A DNA stretch of 22,547 bases from Candidatus Acidiferrales bacterium (GCA_030044295.1 JASHWB010000355.1:1-22547), one strand, 5' to 3'; positions 1 to 9,236 are shown, counted from the stretch's first letter. Notes: generated from the sequence alone by a model not told the origin. Numbers and translations are program-made.

Positions 1-701
1 GCCTCCATCGACGTATCGGCGCGGGGACCTTCGTCCGTATCGAACGTGAATTCCACCGTTTTCGGTTTGCCCCTGCTCGGCAAGCCACTGGCGCTCGCTT
101 CCAAAACCGAATACCGCACTTCGACGGGAACAATTTCGTCATTGAACCGGCCGCCGGCAATGGCGGCGAGCGCCTTCTTGTGGCTCGCCAGAGAAAATTC
201 GTCGGCCTGCTCGCGGCTGATCGAGTATTTGCGCGCCAGATTTTCGGCGGTCAAACCCATGTTGATATACGTGTCCGGGTGGTGGTCCATCAGCCAGGGA
301 TTCGGCGAGACTTTGTGGCCGCCCATGGGCACCATGCTCATCGAGTCGACGCCGCCCGCGAGCACAATTTCAGCCTGCCCGGCCATGATTTGCTGCGCGG
401 CGATGGCGATCGCCTGCAATCCCGAGGAGCAGAAGCGGTTGATCGTCATGGCCGAAGTGCTGACCGGCACGCCTGCGCGCAGCGACGCGATGCGCGCTAT
501 GTTCATGCCTTGCTCGGCTTCTGGCATGGCGCAGCCGATCACTACGTCGTCGATATCTTTGGCGTCGAGATCCTTTACGCGTGCGATCGCTTGCTTGATC
601 GCCAGAGCCGCCAAATCATCCGGACGGGTAGCGCGCAGGGCTCCCTTGGGTGCCTTTCCAACCGCCGTGCGCACGGAACTCACGATCACTGCTTCCCGCA
701 T
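1..701 (-). CDS. fadA: Acetyl-CoA acyltransferase (thiolase), N-terminal part, cut by the window edge
   Basis: This thiolase cleaves 3-ketoacyl-CoA with CoA to acetyl-CoA and a shortened acyl-CoA, the last step of beta-oxidation, in the cytoplasm. About 233 codons are visible from the ATG at 699-701; the C-terminal part lies beyond position 1, so the usual C-terminal His and Cys motifs cannot be checked. The N-terminus reads MREAVIVSSVRTAVGKAPKG, a typical thiolase start, and the nucleophilic cysteine is in NRFCSSGLQA at about residue 91. A GGVDSMSMVPMGG segment follows, as in FadA-type enzymes. A G-rich stretch just upstream of the ATG is only a weak ribosome-binding site. The likely partner, the FadN-like enzyme, is on the same strand but separated by two envelope genes. 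Degradative FadA is preferred over biosynthetic AtoB/PhaA because of that partner, not because of a diagnostic residue. Confidence 0.93.
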   Translation of the reverse strand, partial: MREAVIVSSVRTAVGKAPKGALRATRPDDLAALAIKQAIARVKDLDAKDIDDVVIGCAMPEAEQGMNIARIASLRAGVPVSTSAMTINRFCSSGLQAIAIAAQQIMAGQAEIVLAGGVDSMSMVPMGGHKVSPNPWLMDHHPDTYINMGLTAENLARKYSISREQADEFSLASHKKALAAIAGGRFNDEIVPVEVRYSVLEASASGLPSRGKPKTVEFTFDTDEGPRADTSME

Positions 702-880
702 ATTGCACCCCCAATCTCTGATGCCCACTGTGGCGAGCGGAGCTTTCACGGACTGGCAACGCGAATGAGAAAGCGGCGTGCACGCGCGCCGCGACAAGCT
801 CATTGGATGCCAGGGCGCAAAAAAAAGCAACCGCCGCAAAACGTGGCAATCACAGTGAATGGAGGATGGTTCAACGAGAG

Positions 881-2746
881 CTAATGGAACTGAATGGAGA
901 CAACCATTTCAACCGAGATCGGCTGCCCGTTGAGCTTGGAAGGCTCGTATTTCCATCGCCGAAGAGCACTCAGCGCAGCGTCACGGAGCAATTCCGGCCC
1001 GGAAATAACCCGCATTTTCGCCACGTTGCCTGCTTTATCGATCGTAGCGTCGATTACCACGGTGCCAGAGACGCGCGCTTGCTGCGCAATCTCCGGATAG
1101 ATCGGCAGGACGGAAGATACCAGCCGAGGCGGCAGAATCCTGCCCCCGACGCGGACTGGCGCGTTCGATACCGGCTTTGAGACTACTGGCGCGCTTACCG
1201 GAGGTGGCGCGATTGCGGGCAGTGAACCAGTGGGCTCAATCGGAACCGCACTGCCATTCAAGGCAGGAGCTGTGCCAGCAGAAGCAGGCACCGTATCACG
1301 GGAGAGGATAGGACGCGTGTTCAGCGTGCCGAACGTGCTCGGGATCGCAACCTGCGGCTGAGTCTTTGCCGCGACCGCCTGCCTAGTGTCGGCTGACCGT
1401 CGTTCCCTCGACGAGCCAACTGCATCGAAACTCGGCGCGGACTCTCTGTCGCGCGACGCGTCCTCCGCGGCGGAAACGTCTGGCGACTGTAACGCGGCGG
1501 ATTGATCGGGCGTCACCTGTGGCGCGGCGGCATTTTGATCGACCGGTTGCGGTGTGACAGGCTGGGGATTCGATGGTGGAGCGGCAGCCGTAACAACGGC
1601 GGGCGTGGCGGGAGTCGAAACAGACTTATTCGCAGAAGGCCAAAAGTGGAAGTAGTACGCTCCGGCCGCGGCCAATACCGCCACTGCCGCGATACCGACG
1701 GGGATCCACAATTTGCTGCCTCGTTCGCGCGATGGCTTCTCGGCGTGTATCGCTGAATCGAGCGTCACGCCGAACATTTGCTTCGGCGTTCGCGGGCGCG
1801 CCTCCGCCGCCGAACCGAGCGGCTCAAACGCTTTCGAGGCGAAGGTCGCAGCGTTGGTTTCGTGTTGTTCGACGCGAGGCACTGCAGCCGGTTTTGCGGA
1901 AGTGACAATCAGTGCGTCGATGGCATCGCTGACGTCGTGATCTTTGTCCATCGTACTTTTCGCACTTCTGTCCGGGAACGAACTCGCCCGCGGTTCGCGG
2001 GTCGCATCCGCAGGAGCCAACACTTCCTCTTTCGTACCAATCGAGGCGAACGATGATTCAGGCAACTTGGCAGGCGCCGGTGTCCGAGGCGGTGCAAGTG
2101 GCGCGTGTCGAACCTCCGCGCTCGTTGATAACTGGTCGGGCAATTTGACGGCCGGTGTTGCCGGTTGCACACGTGCTGGAACCACCTCAGGAAGCTTTCG
2201 TTCAGCGGCCGGGGCGGGATGTTGAGGCGCGGACGATGCTGGAGGAGGCACGGGCGGCGATTGCAGGGATGCCGGCGGTGCGGCAGACGGCTGTTGTTGC
2301 GCTAATCGCGCCACTTCCGGACTGTCCGTCGGAAAGTACACGCCCCAGTACCCCGGTTGGGCGCTGGTAAACTCGATTTCCACATAGCTCTGCGTGTTGC
2401 CGTAGGCGCGAACCTTCACAACGCGGCAAATCGCTTCCTGCCGCGACTTCAGATTCGTCAGCACCATCGCCTGGCCTGCGCTGACTGCCGTGGACATCTT
2501 CAGCACGCCGCCCTGCGGAAACACGATCATCGTGGACGTCTGCTCTTCAAACGGCTGCGCTTGCGCCCCACCGGTGGGCAAGGCCACCGAAAGGTTCGGC
2601 ACCAGCGAGCCATGCACCTTTATCGGAACTTCGAGCGACACCGCGTCCGCTCGCATGTGGGTTGATTCCGGTCTCGACCGCCCCTTCAGTTGTGAGGATT
2701 CAGATGGAGAGCTTGCGACTTCCGCGGATTCTTTCGTTGGCGTCAT
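881..2746 (-). CDS. TonB-like energy transducer with N-terminal PilZ-like domain
   Basis: This 621-residue protein has three parts. Residues about 36-142 resemble the PilZ-like domain common in acidobacteria (FEEQTSTMIVFPQGGVLKM, GQAMVLTNLKSRQEAICRVV, YVEIEF, GYWGVYFP). A Pro/Ala-rich linker leads to one membrane helix at about 346-369 (LWIPVGIAAVAVLAAAGAYY). A second Pro/Ala-rich periplasmic linker ends in a TonB C-terminal domain at about 533-621 (LPIYPEIAQQARVSGTVVI, LRRWKYEPSKLNGQPI). By topology the PilZ-like part is cytoplasmic and the TonB domain periplasmic, where it would energise TonB-dependent receptors. The PilZ-like part lacks a clear RxxxR and D/NxSxxG pair, so c-di-GMP binding is doubtful. 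No ExbB/ExbD gene is in the window. No clear Shine-Dalgarno precedes the ATG, and Met31 is an alternative start. Confidence 0.85.
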   Translation of the reverse strand: MTPTKESAEVASSPSESSQLKGRSRPESTHMRADAVSLEVPIKVHGSLVPNLSVALPTGGAQAQPFEEQTSTMIVFPQGGVLKMSTAVSAGQAMVLTNLKSRQEAICRVVKVRAYGNTQSYVEIEFTSAQPGYWGVYFPTDSPEVARLAQQQPSAAPPASLQSPPVPPPASSAPQHPAPAAERKLPEVVPARVQPATPAVKLPDQLSTSAEVRHAPLAPPRTPAPAKLPESSFASIGTKEEVLAPADATREPRASSFPDRSAKSTMDKDHDVSDAIDALIVTSAKPAAVPRVEQHETNAATFASKAFEPLGSAAEARPRTPKQMFGVTLDSAIHAEKPSRERGSKLWIPVGIAAVAVLAAAGAYYFHFWPSANKSVSTPATPAVVTAAAPPSNPQPVTPQPVDQNAAAPQVTPDQSAALQSPDVSAAEDASRDRESAPSFDAVGSSRERRSADTRQAVAAKTQPQVAIPSTFGTLNTRPILSRDTVPASAGTAPALNGSAVPIEPTGSLPAIAPPPVSAPVVSKPVSNAPVRVGGRILPPRLVSSVLPIYPEIAQQARVSGTVVIDATIDKAGNVAKMRVISGPELLRDAALSALRRWKYEPSKLNGQPISVEMVVSIQFH

Positions 2747-2964
2747 GGCGCAGCAAACGGCGCGAGGCCGTCCCCCAAAACGAAGCTACTCGATTCGTAC
2801 TTGTAGATTTTGGGAGGGCAGGACAAATAGCGGCAATAGTACCTTCGTACCCGTTCGTAAACACTACACCGCGGCGCCATTGCGACGAGGCAGAACCCGC
2901 GGCCGCGCGCTCTTGGCTCGTCGAAAAGCGGCTGCAACGAAGCTGCGCCGAAATCTACGACTGA

Positions 2965-5097
2965 TTAGTACTGTCGCGCCAGCGTGCCTATCATTGTGCG
3001 CGACGAATCGGATTCGAAGAGCAGCACGTTGTTACCGTCAATCGTGTAGTAGATCAGCGGATAGGTTTCGAGGTGCGAGGCAATTGTTGCCGTGCCGCGG
3101 CCGTTCGAGCCAGCCGCTCCGATCGAAGTGTTCGATTCGATTGGCACCCCGGCTGTAACCTTACCGGAGTTCTCGAAGTCGTTAATGGCGAGGTTGCCTG
3201 TCGGGCTGCCGCTAGCGGGAATACTGATTTGTCCGGCCACGTCCTGTTCGGGACCACCATTGGAGTTCAGTACGCCGCTCAAATTCAGCCCGAATCCGCC
3301 CTGCGGCGTGGAGGTGCTGGTTTGCAGGAAACCTGCGCCCGAATCCATGAAAACGGGATCAAGGGAAATTATCTGGAGCGAGCCGTTGGATGCGGCATAG
3401 GCGGCATAATTGATCGTTGTGTTGCCAAACATCACGGGCAAGGCGATTCGGCCGAGGCTCGGGTCCACGCTGTAGCTCGTGCTCGCGACACTCACGTTCA
3501 ATTGCCGGTTCCCGCCGTCGCTTACATCCACGACCCCACCGGTGACTCCTCCGTTCCCGTTGGCGATCAAAACTCCGCCTTGGGCGTATGGATTCCCGCT
3601 GTTCAGGTCGGAACCGCCGAGCGTGAATGCATAATTGCCGCTAAAGCTGGAGAGCTGATAATTCCCCCTTGTCGTGCCCGGGGCCGCGTAAACATCGCCG
3701 GAAAGCAGCGCATTGCTGTCGATCTCGACAAGCTTCAGATGCGTGCTATCGACCATATAGAATGCAAATTCCGCGCTGTGGACGATTGTCGCTCCGCTGG
3801 TATTGTTCAGCGTGATAAAACCTCTTCCACTCCCTAAGCGCCCTGCATCGAGAGAATAGGTGCCGTTGAGTGACAGATCTGGCGAGTTCAGCTGTGTCTC
3901 CGAATCACCGCTGTCGTTGATATCCTCCTCACCCGAATTGATTGGGATATTCCCCGATCCATCAGCCGCGAAAATTCCCGCCATTTGCAATGGAACGGCA
4001 TCGGAATCAAGGCCGGAGAGGTTGAAGACGTAGTTTCCTGAGATGGATGAGAGGCTGCTCAGTTGTGCGGTATTTTGTAGATCGATCGTGCCGCTGCCCG
4101 TCGCGGTGCCGTCAAATCGCACCAGCAACGCCTGCCGCGAAACACCACCCGATGTTCCCGCCGCCAGTGTGAATTGCCATACCTCCGTTCCCGACAACGT
4201 AGCCGGGTTGGCGAATGTAGCAGAGCCGCTTCCGTCCGGATTCACCTGATAGGTACCGGACAGCGACAATGCCTGGGCTATCGTTGAAGATCCCGGGCTG
4301 TTGTAATCCTCTAATACGCTGATCGTACCGGTCGATGAATCGGCCGCGAAGCTCCCAGCTACCGCTAATACCGGGGGCACCTCGCCTCCGCTGAGCGACG
4401 AGGAGGCATCGGAACCCGAGTAGGAAAACGCGTATGAGCCATTCAGAGAATTGTCCGAGAACACGATGGTCGCTGTCGCCGTGCCGTTGGACCCGCCATT
4501 CACCGCCGTTATGGTGACTGAGCCACCGCTTGGAGGCGTGAGCGGCGCCGTATAAACGCCATTTGCCGTAATCGTGCCCACGCTCGCGTTTCCGCCAGCC
4601 ACTCCGTTTACCTGCCACGTCGGCGTGATGGGATTCCCGCTGACCGTCGCTGAGAATGTCGCGGTCGTGCCAGCTGGAAGCGCGAGCGCGGCCGGACTGA
4701 CCGTCACGCCCTGCATCGCAACGATCGTGATCGTCGCCGTTCCCTTCTCACTGGTCGCAGAGGTATCGGTCGCTGTGACCGTCACCGTCGCGGGACTGGG
4801 CACGGACGTAGGAGGCGTGTAAACGCCGGTGCTGGCGTTGATGGTTCCATCGCTCGTGCCGCTCACGCTCCAGCTGAACGTCGCCGAGGGTTGGCTGGGC
4901 AGAAACGCGCTGAACTGCACCTGGGCGCTCGCATCCGCGGGCACGGACGCGGTTCCCGGATAAACGGTAACCACCCCGCTGGCGGGCGGCGCAGAACTCC
5001 CTCCGCCGCTATTCCCCCCGCCGCCACAGCCCGTTAGAGCCAATGCCGCCGCGAATACAGCCGCCGTCAAAGACACAAACGTACGCGTAGTCCTCAT
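2965..5097 (-). CDS. Surface or periplasmic lipoprotein with two Ig-like domains and four internal repeat modules
   Basis: The protein begins with a lipoprotein signal peptide: Arg residues, a hydrophobic stretch and the lipobox LTGC with Cys at residue 24, followed by a Gly/Ser-rich tether. Two Ig-like (BIG-type) domains follow at about 43-127 and 130-213, each with the hallmark GVYT(P/A)P. The rest, about 218-710, is built from four related beta-rich modules that open with motifs such as LNGSYAFSYSGSD, ISGNYVFNLSGLD and FSGNYAFTLGGSD; the last (GFGLNLSGVLNS) is degenerate. No enzymatic motif is seen; a structural or adhesive role is inference. The start was set at the ATG at 5095-5097, giving 710 residues, because GGGAG lies eight bases upstream. 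An in-frame TTG one codon earlier (5098-5100) is only five bases from that site. It lies between fadN-like and the TonB gene with gaps of 279 and 218 bases, so an operon is unlikely. Confidence 0.85.
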   Translation of the reverse strand: MRTTRTFVSLTAAVFAAALALTGCGGGGNSGGGSSAPPASGVVTVYPGTASVPADASAQVQFSAFLPSQPSATFSWSVSGTSDGTINASTGVYTPPTSVPSPATVTVTATDTSATSEKGTATITIVAMQGVTVSPAALALPAGTTATFSATVSGNPITPTWQVNGVAGGNASVGTITANGVYTAPLTPPSGGSVTITAVNGGSNGTATATIVFSDNSLNGSYAFSYSGSDASSSLSGGEVPPVLAVAGSFAADSSTGTISVLEDYNSPGSSTIAQALSLSGTYQVNPDGSGSATFANPATLSGTEVWQFTLAAGTSGGVSRQALLVRFDGTATGSGTIDLQNTAQLSSLSSISGNYVFNLSGLDSDAVPLQMAGIFAADGSGNIPINSGEEDINDSGDSETQLNSPDLSLNGTYSLDAGRLGSGRGFITLNNTSGATIVHSAEFAFYMVDSTHLKLVEIDSNALLSGDVYAAPGTTRGNYQLSSFSGNYAFTLGGSDLNSGNPYAQGGVLIANGNGGVTGGVVDVSDGGNRQLNVSVASTSYSVDPSLGRIALPVMFGNTTINYAAYAASNGSLQIISLDPVFMDSGAGFLQTSTSTPQGGFGLNLSGVLNSNGGPEQDVAGQISIPASGSPTGNLAINDFENSGKVTAGVPIESNTSIGAAGSNGRGTATIASHLETYPLIYYTIDGNNVLLFESDSSRTMIGTLARQY

Positions 5098-5105
5098 CAA
5101 AGAAG

Positions 5106-5110
5106 CTCCC
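5106..5110 (-). promoter_or_regulatory. Ribosome-binding site that decides the lipoprotein start
   Basis: GGGAG on the minus strand lies eight bases before the ATG at 5097 and five bases before the in-frame TTG at 5100. The spacing and the codon both favour ATG. Confidence 0.55.
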
Positions 5111-5376
5111 CAACGATCGTATTCACCGGCGCAGACAACGTCCGCTTCGGCGCGATTACATCATCAGACAGTTTCCGCGCGCGGCCACAAAGAGTTCCAG
5201 GAAAGTGTCGTTCGCCAAAACCCCTACCCATCGCCGCTGCGTTTCTTAGGGACACCACGAACACGCGCGGCTTCGCTCGATAGGAACACGCCTGCGGGAA
5301 AAAAGTTGCATGGACCGTATGAGGGCAGTCCAAGCTACATCGAAGCAGAGACGCGCTTCGTGAGGCGCGCAGCGCG

Positions 5377-7800
5377 TCAATTGCGCAAAGGCTTGCCGGT
5401 TTTCAGCGTGTGCGCGATGCGCTCCTGGGTCTTGCGCTCGCCACACAGGCTGACAAACGCCTCGCGCTCGAGATCGAGGATGTATTGCTCCGGGACGGTC
5501 TGCGGCGCGGTGATCCCGCCGCCCGAGAGGATGTAGGCGAGTTTGCGCGCCACCACGCCGTCGTACTCGGTGGCGTATTCACCGCGCACGAGCATGTGAA
5601 TGCCCAGCTTCGCCGCAGAGTAAAATTCCTCGCCCAGCACGCGGATTTCGGCGGGCGCAGGAGGGTGATATCCGGCGCGCACCATCTCCAGCGCCGTTTC
5701 TTTCGCGTCAGCGATCTGCCGATCGCGATTCATGGCAATCAAATCCGAGTCACGCAGGAAACCGAGCGTGCGTGCCTCTTCGCCGCTGGTGGAAACTTTC
5801 GCCATCGCCACGTTTTCGAAGACGTGCCGCAACACGTGAAAGAGATCGAGATTCCCGCCCGAGGCCGCCTGCTCGTTTGCGCGGATGAGCATCTCTTTCG
5901 AACCGCCGCCCCCGGGAATCAGTCCCACGCCCGCTTCCACGAGTCCCATATAGGTTTCGGCCGCCGCATGAATACGTGCGCTGTGCAGCGGAATCTCACA
6001 GCCTCCGCCGAGCGCCAGCGCATGAGGTGCGGCGACGACCGGCCTGGGCGCGTATTTGATCGCCATGTTCGCGCGTTGAAACTGCTTCACCGCCAGGTGG
6101 ATGTCGTCCCATTCGCCCTCTTGAGCGGTCAGCAGCAGCAGCGCGAGGTTCGCGCCCGCTGAAAAATTCTGGCCCTGGTTGGCGATCACCATGGCCTCGA
6201 ACTCCGTCTCCAAGCACGCCACACCGGCGTTTAGCATGGCGACGATATCGCCGCCAATCGCATTCATCTTGGTGTGAAACTCGCAGCAAAGCACTCCGTC
6301 GCCCAAATCGATCAGGCTGGCCCCGGAATTTTCCCACACCAACTTCGACCGCTCCTTCAACGATTTCAGGAAGATCATGCCAGCCGGCTCGGTGAGCGCC
6401 ATCAGGGCGCTCGCGCCGAAATCGAAATACCGCGCATGCCCTTTTTCCGTTTCGTAAAACGCCTTCTGGGGCGCGGCCATCACCTTCCCGGCGAGGGGCG
6501 GCATCTGCTTGCCCTCGCGCCCAAGCGCTTGCGCGACGCGCTCAACGCCTATGGCGTCCCACATCTCGAACGGGCCAAGCTCCCATCCGAATCCCCAACG
6601 CATCGCCTTGTCCACGTCCAAGATGCTGTTGGCGATTTCCGGAATTCGCCGGGCGGCATATAGGAACGTATCGCCCATCGTCGCCCATAAAAACCGGTTG
6701 GCCTTGTCGCCTTTTCCCTCGATGGCCGGATCGAAAAGCGCTTTCACTCGCTGTCCGGTGTCCTCAATCGCTTTCCCGGCTTCGATCGACGCGAACTTCG
6801 CCTTGCGCTGTGGCCGGTACTCCATCGTGTGCCAATCGAGCGTCAAGATTTCCGATTCGCCGCCCGCGCCCTTCACGCGCTTGTAAAATCCGCAGCCGGT
6901 TTTCTCGCCCAGCCATTTGCGCTGCATCATTTCCTCGATCAGCGGTGGGACGCGAAATAGCTCGCGCGATTCATCGTCCGGAATGTTCTCGTAGAGGTTC
7001 CGCACTACATGCACCAGGACGTCCAACCCCACAATATCGGCGGTGCGAAATGTGGCCGATCGCGGCCATCCGATCGCCGGTCCGGTGCAGGCGTCCACTT
7101 CCTCGATGGTCATATCGAGCGCCTGCATCTGCCGGATGGCGTTGAGCATCGAGAAGGTCCCGATGCGGTTGGCGATGAAATTCGGCGTGTCTTTCGCCAG
7201 CACGACGCCCTTGCCAAGCCGCACATCGCAAATTTCCGAAAGGGCTTCGATCACTTCAGGCAGCGTATCCGGGCCGGGGATCACTTCGGCCAGCTTCATG
7301 TAACGCGGCGGATTGAAGAAGTGCGTTCCGGCCCAGTGCTTGCGAAAATCCTCCGAGCGGCCTTCGGAGATTTTGCGAATGGGCAGCCCGGATGTATTGG
7401 TGGTGACGAACGTCCCCGGTTTGCGCACCGCTTCCACGCGTTCGAAAAGCTTGCGCTTGATCTCCAGATTCTCCGCGACCGCTTCGATGATCCAATCCGC
7501 CTGCGCGCACCAGGCCAGATTGTCGTCGAAATTTCCGGGAGTGATCAGTCGCGCGGTTTCGGGAGTGAAAAAAGCCGCCGGGCGCGCCTTCTTTGCGGCT
7601 TCCAGTCCGTTCAAGACGATCCGGTTGCGAACGGCCTGGTTTTCGATGGTGAGCCCTTTGCGTTTTTCGTCCGGCGTAAGTTCCGGGGGGACGATATCCA
7701 GCAGAAAGCATGGGATTCCGGCGTTGGCGAGGTGTGCGGCAATTCGTGAACCCATCGTGCCGGCGCCGAGCACGGCAGCTCGTTCGATCGGGCGTCTCAT
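5377..7800 (-). CDS. fadN: 3-hydroxyacyl-CoA dehydrogenase / enoyl-CoA hydratase bifunctional protein (FadN type)
   Basis: An 807-residue cytoplasmic beta-oxidation enzyme that hydrates 2-enoyl-CoA and oxidises 3-hydroxyacyl-CoA with NAD. The dehydrogenase part comes first: Rossmann loop GAGTMG at residues 12-17, TNTSG at 134-138, and the catalytic histidine in THFFNPPRYMKLAEVIPG at about 160. The crotonase part is C-terminal: oxyanion segment NFSAGANL at about 545-552, and the two catalytic glutamates in GGGCEIP (about 602) and LVEAGVGLIPGGGG (about 622). This order is that of Bacillus FadN (YusL), not E. coli FadB, in which the hydratase comes first. Length fits FadN (about 790). The ATG at 7798-7800 follows a good GAGGAG site six bases upstream. 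It is divergent from the patatin gene. A thiolase lies 4.7 kb further along the same strand. The two activities look intact. Confidence 0.93.
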   Translation of the reverse strand: MRRPIERAAVLGAGTMGSRIAAHLANAGIPCFLLDIVPPELTPDEKRKGLTIENQAVRNRIVLNGLEAAKKARPAAFFTPETARLITPGNFDDNLAWCAQADWIIEAVAENLEIKRKLFERVEAVRKPGTFVTTNTSGLPIRKISEGRSEDFRKHWAGTHFFNPPRYMKLAEVIPGPDTLPEVIEALSEICDVRLGKGVVLAKDTPNFIANRIGTFSMLNAIRQMQALDMTIEEVDACTGPAIGWPRSATFRTADIVGLDVLVHVVRNLYENIPDDESRELFRVPPLIEEMMQRKWLGEKTGCGFYKRVKGAGGESEILTLDWHTMEYRPQRKAKFASIEAGKAIEDTGQRVKALFDPAIEGKGDKANRFLWATMGDTFLYAARRIPEIANSILDVDKAMRWGFGWELGPFEMWDAIGVERVAQALGREGKQMPPLAGKVMAAPQKAFYETEKGHARYFDFGASALMALTEPAGMIFLKSLKERSKLVWENSGASLIDLGDGVLCCEFHTKMNAIGGDIVAMLNAGVACLETEFEAMVIANQGQNFSAGANLALLLLTAQEGEWDDIHLAVKQFQRANMAIKYAPRPVVAAPHALALGGGCEIPLHSARIHAAAETYMGLVEAGVGLIPGGGGSKEMLIRANEQAASGGNLDLFHVLRHVFENVAMAKVSTSGEEARTLGFLRDSDLIAMNRDRQIADAKETALEMVRAGYHPPAPAEIRVLGEEFYSAAKLGIHMLVRGEYATEYDGVVARKLAYILSGGGITAPQTVPEQYILDLEREAFVSLCGERKTQERIAHTLKTGKPLRN

Positions 7801-7908
7801 CAGGAGCTCCTCGATTGCTCATGGTTACAAAACGGTCAGCGAGGGTCAACGGGAAACGCTCGCGGCGCCGCAACTCTGTTACAGTATTTTTGGCTGGAGA
7901 TTCACGCA

Positions 7909-8793
7909 ATGGCAGCCGTTACCAGTTGGCTTTCGCGAGCAGTGCGCGGCCTACGCTCGTTCGCATACCCGCAAGACGGCGTGCGCCCAAAGGTTGGGCT
8001 GGCCCTTGGCGGAGGTTTTGCCCGCGGCATTGCGCATCTGGGCGTCCTGCGCGTTTTCGAAGAAAACGAAATCCCAGTCGATTTCATCGCCGGCACGAGC
8101 GTCGGCGCGCTGATTGCGGCGGCTTACGCGAGCGGAGCATCCCTCGACTACATGGAAAGCCAGGGATCGCTTACCACATTTCACGATTTTGGCCGCTGGA
8201 CGCTATCGCGTTACGGCATGGCTTCCAACACGCGTCTTGAAACGTTCCTTCACCGCTTCACGCCCGCTGAATATTTTCACCAGACGAAAATTCCGCTCAG
8301 TATCGTGGCCACCGACCTGGTCACCGGCAAAAGCGTACATTTCACTGACGGCGAAATCGGCCCGCCGCTGCGCGCGTCGTGCGCCTATCCGGGGTTGTTT
8401 TTGCCGGTCGAATATCGCGGCCATTTTCTCGCTGATGGGTTCTTGACGCAGGCAGCTCCGGCAGAGGCCGTTCGCGAACTCGGCGCCGAACTGGTGATCT
8501 CCGTGTATCTCGATCCGGGACTGTTCGAAGAGCGCCCGCGCAATACGATCGAAGTGATCAGCCGCTCGTTTTCAATTATTCAGCGGCACCTGACGCAGCC
8601 CTGGCGCGAGCAGACCGACATTCTGATCGAGCCGAATGTGGACAACGTCCTCTGGCACGAATTTTCAAAGACGCCGCAGCTCGTCGCGGCCGGAAGAGCG
8701 GCCACGGAAGCAGTCCTGCCGAAAATCAAAGCGGCCGTGCGCACGAGCCACCATCCTGAGCGCCAGGCCGCCGGCGCGGTCGCGCACAAGTAG
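7909..8793 (+). CDS. Patatin-like phospholipase / acyl hydrolase (RssA-like)
   Basis: A 294-residue member of the bacterial patatin-like family, which hydrolyses acyl esters of (phospho)lipids with a Ser-Asp dyad. The anion-binding loop GGGFARG is at residues 34-40, the nucleophile elbow GTSVG places Ser at 64, and the catalytic Asp is in LADGFLTQAAP at about 176. No signal peptide or membrane helix is seen, so it is probably cytoplasmic or membrane-associated. The length matches the short single-domain RssA/YchK type and is too short for the surface-exported type V forms. The ATG follows GGAGA with an eight-base spacer. It is divergent from the fadN-like gene across 108 bases; release of fatty acids for beta-oxidation is a possible link but is inference. 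The substrate is unknown. Confidence 0.88.
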   Translation: MAAVTSWLSRAVRGLRSFAYPQDGVRPKVGLALGGGFARGIAHLGVLRVFEENEIPVDFIAGTSVGALIAAAYASGASLDYMESQGSLTTFHDFGRWTLSRYGMASNTRLETFLHRFTPAEYFHQTKIPLSIVATDLVTGKSVHFTDGEIGPPLRASCAYPGLFLPVEYRGHFLADGFLTQAAPAEAVRELGAELVISVYLDPGLFEERPRNTIEVISRSFSIIQRHLTQPWREQTDILIEPNVDNVLWHEFSKTPQLVAAGRAATEAVLPKIKAAVRTSHHPERQAAGAVAHK

Positions 8794-8903
8794 TTTGCCC
8801 TTGGGTCATCGCTAACGCTGAGATGAGTGTGCTGTGTCACTAATTAGCAGGATGGGCCACCAGCCAGTCGAGGGCTGCGGGCTCAAGGACGCGTGAAACC
8901 TGT

Positions 8904-9236
8904 TTAAGCAGGCGCTTCTGGTACGTCCGCGGGAATGGTCGATGGCGCCGCCGGGTCCTGGTGAATCTGGACGGTCACCGGCTGTCCATTTCCCTTCCCG
9001 CGCTTGGTGAACCATTCGCTCATCGCGGCGGCCAGCCGCTCGGGATCAACGCGCAGTCCGGCCTCCATTCGCCCATCGCCCGTCGGCAGCGTATCGTCAA
9101 ATTCCGCCGCGCCGGTGAAGTTGCGCATGCAAAAGCTATCGAGCCAATCGAGCGGCACCAGCGTGCGTTCCGCTCCGATAGTCATCTCCAGTCGCAATTT
9201 CCGTGCAAACATGCGTGGAGTATAACATCGCGTCAC
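8904..9236 (-). CDS. Conserved-looking hypothetical protein, 110 residues
   Basis: I do not recognise the family. The protein is soluble, without signal peptide or membrane helix, with a central segment (LVPLDWLDSFCMRNFTGAAE, then EFDDTLPTGDGRMEAG) and a Pro/Ala-rich C-terminal tail. Two starts are possible: GTG at 9236, preceded by GCGGAG with a seven-base spacer, and ATG at 9212, without a visible site. I prefer GTG. It faces the patatin gene tail to tail across 110 bases, which hold nothing I can name, and lies downstream of another small gene on the same strand. Function unknown. Confidence 0.5.
   Translation of the reverse strand: MTRCYTPRMFARKLRLEMTIGAERTLVPLDWLDSFCMRNFTGAAEFDDTLPTGDGRMEAGLRVDPERLAAAMSEWFTKRGKGNGQPVTVQIHQDPAAPSTIPADVPEAPA

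Noticed and set aside
46..768. A 240-codon plus-strand frame at the window start
   Set aside because: It is the antisense shadow of the thiolase, whose active-site motif NRFCSSGLQA is on the minus strand.
3073..3837. A 254-codon plus-strand frame opposite the lipoprotein
   Set aside because: The lipoprotein on the other strand has a lipobox, Ig-like motifs and repeats; the plus-strand frame has none.
5340..5376. A GC-rich inverted repeat just past the fadN-like stop as a terminator
   Set aside because: The stem is only about six pairs with a long loop and no T-tract follows.
7801..7870. TTGACC and TGTAAC upstream of the fadN-like gene as a promoter
   Set aside because: The spacing is only 14 bases, too short for a normal sigma-70 promoter, and no better pair was found.
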